In this document: piece after piece, positions 44,291 through 49,398 of the stretch
How positions within the stretch are numbered: the first letter of the stretch is position 1
How the letters are laid out: each line of letters starts with the position of its first letter
Program-made: the position numbers and the translations under genes
Source: Deltaproteobacteria bacterium
GTDB taxonomy: Bacteria > Desulfobacterota > Binatia > UBA1149 > CAITLU01
Direction: 5' to 3'
Assembly: GCA_016218925.1 (NCBI GenBank)
Contig: JACRCR010000129.1
Location: 1-49,398, forward strand
Length of the DNA stretch: 49,398 nucleotides
The notes under the pieces: generated by a model
Told to the model about the DNA's origin: nothing
The model's input: only the letters and a program-made list of their open reading frames with translations
Database searches by the model: none

Positions 44291-44749
44291 ATGGAAACCA
44301 CCGATCGTACGTCCAGGCGCGGTCGCGGTGAACGTGGGATGGCGGCCGTGGAATTCGCGCTCATGATGCCGGTGTTTCTGATGATGCTCGCCGGGATCGC
44401 CGATTTCGGGCGGGCCTTCACCATCAGACAGACGCTGGCGTCGGCTGCTCACGAGGCCGTGCGCGTGGGTTCGGTGCGCGGATGCCCGCGTCCAACCGCA
44501 GACGCGATCGCCTACCGTGCCACTCAAACGCTGGCCGATTCCGGCCTCGATCCTGCCAACGCGGTCGTGCAGGTCACCAGAACCGGCGACGAAGCCGGCG
44601 ACCTGCTGACGGTCAAGGTGGAGTATCCCACCGAGTTCAGCTTCCTGGCTTCCGTGGCGCCGTTGCTGGCCACCGCCGACGCCGCCCAGGCCGACGCGTT
44701 CTCGGGATCGTGGTCGCTGAGCGCCAGCCTGGTTTCGGAGCTTCAGTGA
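44291..44749 (+). CDS. TadE-like pilus/pseudopilin protein
   Basis: A 152-residue protein with the TadE N-terminal pattern, RGERGMAAVEFALMMPVFL followed by a single membrane helix (about 17-40), then FGRAFTIRQTLASAAHEAVR. TadE/F-type proteins are minor pseudopilins of Flp pili. GGAGG precedes the ATG at 44291; longer readings to 43916 lack sense. It is followed by the TadG-like gene. No tadA/B/C or Flp gene is in the window. Confidence 0.85.
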   Translation: METTDRTSRRGRGERGMAAVEFALMMPVFLMMLAGIADFGRAFTIRQTLASAAHEAVRVGSVRGCPRPTADAIAYRATQTLADSGLDPANAVVQVTRTGDEAGDLLTVKVEYPTEFSFLASVAPLLATADAAQADAFSGSWSLSASLVSELQ

Positions 44750-44802
44750 CGAGGCCGCGGATCGGAAGGACCGCTATCTTCCACCCGCGGAGGGGGTGCG
44801 CC

Positions 44803-45909
44803 ATGTGTGACAGAAGAACCAGTAGAGAAGCGGCGGCGGGAACCGAGTCGCAAAGGGGAGCGACGGCCGTGTTCGGCAGCGTGGCGCTGGTCGGCGCGCT
44901 CGGGTTCACGGCGCTGGTGGTCGATGCGGGCTACGTACTGGTAACCCAAGCCGACCTGCAGAACGTAGCCGACGTTGCAGCGACCTCCGCCAATCTCGAA
45001 CTCGGCCGCATCTACATCGATCTGGGCAAGGCCGATCCATCGACGCACGTGCTCACCGGAAGCGACGAGGCCCGGATCCTGGAAGCCGTGAACCGGGTGA
45101 CGCTCAGCAATACCGTTGCGTCCGAGCCGGTTTCCATAGCAGCCGCCGACATAAACTACGGCCGCTGGGAGTACTCCGACAACGGGTTCGGTGACGAGGT
45201 GACATTCACGCAGAGCACGACCGGTCCCACCGCCATCTCCGTGAAGGCCCGCCGCGACGATCAGGTCAACGGGACGGTACAGACGCTGCTGGCAAGCGTG
45301 CTCGGCGTCGACGCGTTCGCGCTCAGCGCGAGCGCGTCGGGCGCGCTCACCCCGCTGTCGTCCTTGCCCGCCGGCAGAGTCGAGTTGCCCGTAGGAGTCT
45401 CCAAGTTCTGGTACGAGCAGCGCGTCGCCAAGTGCGGTACCGACGCGACTATCAGGCTCTATCCCACCAACGACGAGGCATCGTGCGCCGGCTGGCATAC
45501 CTTCGAGCAACATCCGGCCAGTGCGAGCCGGCTGAGGTCGATCATCGACGGCATTGACGAAGGATCATTCACGAGTCCGGAGATCGTAATCGGCCAGACC
45601 AAATTCGAGTTCGTCGGCGGGACTATCGACACCGCCTTGAACGAGATCGCCGAGCTCTACAATCACCGCAAGGACGCCAATGGCGAGTGGCGCACGCAGA
45701 TCCCGGTCTACGAGAGTTACGACTGCTCGAATCCCAACCAGCAGCTCACGATCGTCGGGATCGCGACCGTGGTCGTGACGGGCGTCAAGCCAAGCGGCCA
45801 GGACAAGAGGGTGATGGGCAGGATGGCGTGCTCTGTAGTGACGTACGGGACGGGCGGCGGGTCGACCGACTTCGGCACGCGTCTGGCATTTCCGCTCACG
45901 GTCGAGTGA
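44803..45909 (+). CDS. TadG-like pilus-associated protein
   Basis: A 368-residue protein beginning with RGATAVFGSVALVGALGFTA (core GATAVFGSVALVG), a membrane helix, and VDAGYVLVTQADLQNVADVAATSANLEL (core VDAGYVLVTQADLQNVAD), the TadG signature, followed by a secreted beta-rich region. Such proteins pair with TadE in Tad/Flp pilus loci. GGAGGGGG lies before the ATG at 44803, 53 nt after TadE. Confidence 0.83.
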   Translation: MCDRRTSREAAAGTESQRGATAVFGSVALVGALGFTALVVDAGYVLVTQADLQNVADVAATSANLELGRIYIDLGKADPSTHVLTGSDEARILEAVNRVTLSNTVASEPVSIAAADINYGRWEYSDNGFGDEVTFTQSTTGPTAISVKARRDDQVNGTVQTLLASVLGVDAFALSASASGALTPLSSLPAGRVELPVGVSKFWYEQRVAKCGTDATIRLYPTNDEASCAGWHTFEQHPASASRLRSIIDGIDEGSFTSPEIVIGQTKFEFVGGTIDTALNEIAELYNHRKDANGEWRTQIPVYESYDCSNPNQQLTIVGIATVVVTGVKPSGQDKRVMGRMACSVVTYGTGGGSTDFGTRLAFPLTVE

Positions 45910-45931
45910 GCACGGCTTAGAGGGGGGCTCA

Positions 45932-45966
45932 GCCAGCGGCGGCGGCTATTCGCCGCCGCCGCTGGC
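45932..45966. terminator. Bidirectional terminator-like hairpin between convergent genes
   Basis: A perfect 15-bp stem (GCCAGCGGCGGCGGC at 45932-45946 with its complement at 45952-45966) and 5-nt loop. It lies 22 nt after the TadG stop and includes the last codons and stop of the histidine-kinase gene, so the Gly-Gly-Gly end of the kinase is encoded by the stem. Confidence 0.65.
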
Positions 45967-47919
45967 CTCGAGATCCAGCACCTCGCGCACTTTGTGCGCC
46001 AGCTCGGCAACCCGAAACGGTTTGGCGATGAAATGCATGCCCTCGGCGAGTATCTGCCGGTGGGCGAGCGCATTGTCGGTGTACCCCGACGTGTACAGCA
46101 CCTTCATCTCGGGACGCAGGTCACGCAGACGCTGCGCCAGCTCCAGACCGTTCATGTCCGGCATGATGACGTCGGTCAGCATCAGGTGAATCGGCTCTCG
46201 GGTGCGCTCGCAAAGGAGCAGGGCCTGGCCGGCGTTGGCAGCGGTGACCACCTTGTATCCTGCAGCGCCGAGGATGCGCTTTGCCAGCGCGCGCACCGCT
46301 TCTTCGTCCTCCACTACCAGCAGCGTCTCGGAGCCTGTCGCGGCGGCGGTCGCCGCCGCGCCGGCAAGGGCCTGCGGCGGCTGCGAAATCCTCGGGAAAT
46401 AGAGCCTGAAGGCGGTGCCCTTGCCGGCCTCGCTGTAGACCTGGATGCTGCCGCCGCTCTGCTTGACGCTTCCGTAGACCGTCGACAGGCCCAGGCCGGT
46501 TCCCTTGCCTGGCTCCTTGGTGGTGAAGAACGGTTCGAAGATGTGCTCCTGCGTCGCCTTGTCCATGCCGTGACCGCTGTCGGTCACGCACAGCATCGCG
46601 TAGGGGCCGGGGGTCGTGTCGGGATGGAGCCGGGCGTAGTCCTCGTCGAGATCGACGTTCGCCGTCTCGATCGTGAGCGTTCCGCCGGCCGGCATCGCAT
46701 CCCTGGAGTTCACCACCAGGTTGACGATCATCTGCTCTAGCTGTCCGGGATCGACGTGGATCGTCCCGAGGTCGGGTGCCACGGCGGTCTCGAGGTCGAC
46801 ATCCTCGCCGATTACGCGGCGGAGCATCTTCTCCATGTTGGTGACGACGTCGTTGAGGTTCACAACTGTGGGCCGCAGGATCTGCTTGCGGCTGAACGCC
46901 AGGAGCTGCCTGGTAAGCGTCGTCGCACGTTCGCCCGCTTTGCGGATCTCGGCGAGATCGGCGCACATCGGGTCGTCTTTGCGCAATCCCTCCATCACGA
47001 AGCCGGCGTAACCGTTGATGACGGTCAGCAGATTGTTGAAGTCGTGCGCCACGCCACCGGCGAGATGGCCGACGGCCTCGAGCCGCTGAGACACGCGTAC
47101 CTGATGCTCCAGCGAGATCTTCTCGGTGATGTCTTCGACCAGATCGATGACCGCGACGACTTTTCCGCCCGCGTCGCGAATCGGCGCGGCGACCAGTCGA
47201 TACGTGCGCAAATGACCGGGCTCTCCGAACTCGAGCGAGGCTTCGTGCGTGTGCCCGTCCGCGAGCGACAGCAGGCAAGGGCAGCCCTGGCACGGTCCCG
47301 CGTCGCCGCTCGTGTTGACCGACATGAAGCACTGGCGTTCGCGTTCCCCACCGATTGCGGGGAACCACGTCTCCATCTGCCGATTGGTCTCGAGGACGCG
47401 AAGCTCGGTGTCCAGCAGCATGATCCCCACCTTCACGTTGTCGAAGATGGTGCGCAGCTTCACTTCCGACTTTCGCAGCTCTTCCTCTGCGCGCAGGATC
47501 TCGGCGACGTGGGTTTCCAGCCGGGCGCGCAGGCGGCGAAGTTCGAGGTGGGTATGCACGCGCGCCAGCACTTCTTCGGGGTGAAACGGCTTTACGATGT
47601 AGTCGACGCCGCCGACCTCGAACCCGTGGAGTTTTTCCCGGGTCTGGTTCAGCGCGCTGAGAAACAGCACCGGCACGTCGCGGGTGGCTGCATCCGCTTT
47701 CAAGCGTGCGCACACTTCGTAGCCGTCGAGGTCGGGAAGCTTGATGTCGAGCAGTACCAGGTCCGGCGGGTCGGATCTGGCGGCGTCGAGTGCCTCCTGG
47801 CCTGAATGGGCGGCGCGCACACGGTGACCGCGGTCCGTCAGCATCCGCGACAGGATGCGCAGGTTCTCCGGCGCATCGTCGACTATCAGGATGGTGCCGG
47901 CGGTTTCGCTATCGCTCAT
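45946..47919 (-). CDS. Hybrid histidine kinase (REC-PAS-HisKA-HATPase-REC)
   Basis: A 657-residue cytoplasmic sensor kinase. Order: receiver (about 9-122, Asp58), coiled-coil linker, PAS domain (about 150-270), H-box [14 protein letters not shown] with His292, HATPase (about 395-510, with DSGHGMD and [13 protein letters not shown]), and a C-terminal receiver (about 535-645). The PAS domain has four cysteines, C197 and C210, C213, C215 ([10 protein letters not shown]), which might bind a metal or sense redox. The ATG at 47919 begins the receiver; the longer frame to 48870 runs into the iron-sulfur gene and is rejected. It may be the partner kinase of the NtrC-type regulator (inference). Confidence 0.9.
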   Translation of the reverse strand: MSDSETAGTILIVDDAPENLRILSRMLTDRGHRVRAAHSGQEALDAARSDPPDLVLLDIKLPDLDGYEVCARLKADAATRDVPVLFLSALNQTREKLHGFEVGGVDYIVKPFHPEEVLARVHTHLELRRLRARLETHVAEILRAEEELRKSEVKLRTIFDNVKVGIMLLDTELRVLETNRQMETWFPAIGGERERQCFMSVNTSGDAGPCQGCPCLLSLADGHTHEASLEFGEPGHLRTYRLVAAPIRDAGGKVVAVIDLVEDITEKISLEHQVRVSQRLEAVGHLAGGVAHDFNNLLTVINGYAGFVMEGLRKDDPMCADLAEIRKAGERATTLTRQLLAFSRKQILRPTVVNLNDVVTNMEKMLRRVIGEDVDLETAVAPDLGTIHVDPGQLEQMIVNLVVNSRDAMPAGGTLTIETANVDLDEDYARLHPDTTPGPYAMLCVTDSGHGMDKATQEHIFEPFFTTKEPGKGTGLGLSTVYGSVKQSGGSIQVYSEAGKGTAFRLYFPRISQPPQALAGAAATAAATGSETLLVVEDEEAVRALAKRILGAAGYKVVTAANAGQALLLCERTREPIHLMLTDVIMPDMNGLELAQRLRDLRPEMKVLYTSGYTDNALAHRQILAEGMHFIAKPFRVAELAHKVREVLDLEASGGGE

Positions 47920-48125
47920 CGGTGCGCAGGCGGCGGCAGAACGCGGGGGAGGGCCGCATCGTCGCCGAACCGTACGTAGCCCCTGCCGCGCAGAAATGCA
48001 CGTTACCGCGCGCGGGCAACGATCGCCTGGGGTGACGCAGACGCCTGGGCCCGGATAGTGGCTCGAGGACCAGGCACTCTGCACGAGCCGGCCCGCCGGT
48101 CGGCGCGTGCCCGGGGGCTGCGCGC

Positions 48126-49398
48126 TCAATCCGGCGAGAGGCGTTTTTCGCCCCACGCCAGCAGCCTGTCCAGATACAGCGACTGCATCTGCTTGCTGGC
48201 CAGCGCCTGCTTGACCGGCGGGAGCTGAAGGATCGCACCGAGGACCGCTGCCATCGCGCGGTGACTCGCCATCGCGCGGTTGTCGAAGATCAGGTTCTGC
48301 AGCTTGCCACGCTCGATCGCCATCAGCACGGTGCGCCGTACCGAATCCACCGGCGTTATCACGCGCTCGGGCCGCGGCTGCAGCCGCAGGCCATCGGTCG
48401 GACAGGTGCGAACGCAGACGCCACATCCCAGGCACAGATCCTCGCTCAACTTCGCCCTGCGTTTCTTCGGCTTGTGCGGGTCGTTGGCGGAGACCAGCGC
48501 CATCGCCTCTACCGGACACGCGCTGACGCACTTGCCGCAGCCGTTGCACAGTTCGTCGCGGATCGCAGCGATGAAGTTGGTGGTGTGAATGGGGTGCAGC
48601 ACCCCGAACTTGCGCGCCGCGATCATCGCTTCGCAGCAGCAACCGCAGCAGTGGCAGATGAAGTTCACATTGCGCTGGATGTTCTCGCCGAACTGCACGA
48701 GCCCGCGATCCTGGGCCTGTTGCAGGAGGTCGAGCCCTTCGGCGGCGTCGACCTCGCGCGCCACGCCGTGCCGTATCAGTGCGGCCGCGGAGCCGTTCAG
48801 CGTCATGCAGATGTCGAGCGGCGCCGAACACGCGCGCCCCATGTGATGCATCTTGTGGCGGCAGTAGCACACGCCGACGCCTCGATGGGTCGCGGAGCGG
48901 ATCACTTGGCTGGCGCGCTCGTAATCGAGCACGTGCAGCGCCGCGTCGGCCGGCACCGCGCGTTCCTGCACGAAGGCGCGGCCGAGCTGGGTGCGGCCGT
49001 TGGCGAACAGCGCCCGGACGAAGTCCTCCTCCACGTTCAGGTACTGGTAGAAGAGCTGCGCCAGCACTTTCTGATCGAGGTCGCCGCGCAGGCGCATCAT
49101 CGAGAACTCGAAGAAACCGGCCATCGGCGGCGGCAGCACGTAGGTGGTCCGACCCTCGGGATCGACCGCATCGAGCAGGATCGCGCGTCCTGCCAGTTCG
49201 TCCAGGATCTTGCGGGCTTCGGCCTCGGTCGTCTTCCAGAGACGCGCTGCCCGCGCGGCCGTGAAGGGCTGGATCGGCAGCAGCGCGACCAACCCGGCCT
49301 CGCGCTCGCTGAACAGCATTTCGAGGATCGCGTAGAGAATCCGTGAAGGCGGCGCGCCCTGCGGAGCGCGGTTGAGGCGCTCGACCAGTTGCTGGTAA
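48126..49398 (-). CDS. Ferredoxin-type iron-sulfur protein, 5' end cut by the window
   Basis: At least 423 residues are visible; the frame stays open to the window edge (an internal ATG at 49319 is not needed), so the true start lies beyond. An N-terminal winged-helix-like region (AARLWKTTEAEARKILDEL) is followed by CYCRHKMHHMGRAC and CHCCGCCC, cysteine clusters likely to bind metal, then two ferredoxin motifs, CNGCGKCVSACPVEAM and CLGCGVCVRTCPTDGL. Proteins of this architecture are common in anaerobes and sulfur reducers and are thought to handle electrons; the exact role is not settled. 205 nt separate it from the kinase gene downstream. Confidence 0.85.
   Translation of the reverse strand, partial: YQQLVERLNRAPQGAPPSRILYAILEMLFSEREAGLVALLPIQPFTAARAARLWKTTEAEARKILDELAGRAILLDAVDPEGRTTYVLPPPMAGFFEFSMMRLRGDLDQKVLAQLFYQYLNVEEDFVRALFANGRTQLGRAFVQERAVPADAALHVLDYERASQVIRSATHRGVGVCYCRHKMHHMGRACSAPLDICMTLNGSAAALIRHGVAREVDAAEGLDLLQQAQDRGLVQFGENIQRNVNFICHCCGCCCEAMIAARKFGVLHPIHTTNFIAAIRDELCNGCGKCVSACPVEAMALVSANDPHKPKKRRAKLSEDLCLGCGVCVRTCPTDGLRLQPRPERVITPVDSVRRTVLMAIERGKLQNLIFDNRAMASHRAMAAVLGAILQLPPVKQALASKQMQSLYLDRLLAWGEKRLSPD

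Noticed and set aside
47920-48870. N-terminal extension of the histidine kinase frame
   Set aside because: It runs antiparallel in frame through the iron-sulfur gene and shows no domain before the receiver at 47919.

Overview
This very high G+C window reads as a chromosomal segment of a Gram-negative, deltaproteobacterial-type organism. Support comes from multiheme c-type cytochromes, NHL-repeat lipoproteins, an outer-membrane barrel, sigma-54 promoters and a sigma-54 activator, and cysteine-rich secreted proteins ending in a dockerin-like tail. The mix of dockerin tails, crotonases, an acyl-CoA dehydrogenase and an acyl-CoA-synthetase fusion fits the Binatota/Desulfobacterota_B or a neighbouring lineage. 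That placement is inference.

Region 1 (1-16885, all minus strand) is a dense redox cluster. Six secreted or lipid-anchored cytochromes carry 3, 4, 9, 12, 14 and 18 haem-binding motifs, 60 in total. They are interleaved with three NHL beta-propeller proteins and one large outer-membrane beta-barrel. A four-helix membrane cytochrome b of the formate-dehydrogenase-gamma type lies upstream. The layout suggests an electron conduit from the quinone pool through the periplasm and outer membrane; its direction cannot be read from sequence. A perfect sigma-54 promoter precedes the cytochrome b gene and a near-perfect one precedes the seven-gene unit that ends at position 87.

Region 2 (17114-18959, minus) encodes a methyltransferase followed by a protein that fuses an HgcA-like corrinoid domain, membrane helices and an HgcB-like ferredoxin domain, i.e. 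a relative of the mercury-methylation proteins made as one chain.

Region 3 (19243-38031) is mostly housekeeping and lipid metabolism: an alpha/beta-hydrolase/acyl-CoA-synthetase fusion, alkylsulfatase, DNA glycosylase, MAPEG protein, zinc/iron-chelating YkgJ-type protein, PAPS reductase, two crotonases, an HU protein, DAHP synthase, a serine hydrolase, acyl-CoA dehydrogenase, Nudix hydrolase, a DUF2059-like lipoprotein and a LOG-family protein, plus several unknowns. A short intergenic repeat recurs at three loci, and a 47-bp tandem repeat lies before the DUF2059-like gene.

Region 4 (38149-49398) holds two tandem paralogous cysteine-rich proteins with dockerin-like tails, an NtrC-type sigma-54 activator, TadE- and TadG-like pilus proteins, a hybrid histidine kinase, and a ferredoxin-type iron-sulfur protein cut by the window edge.
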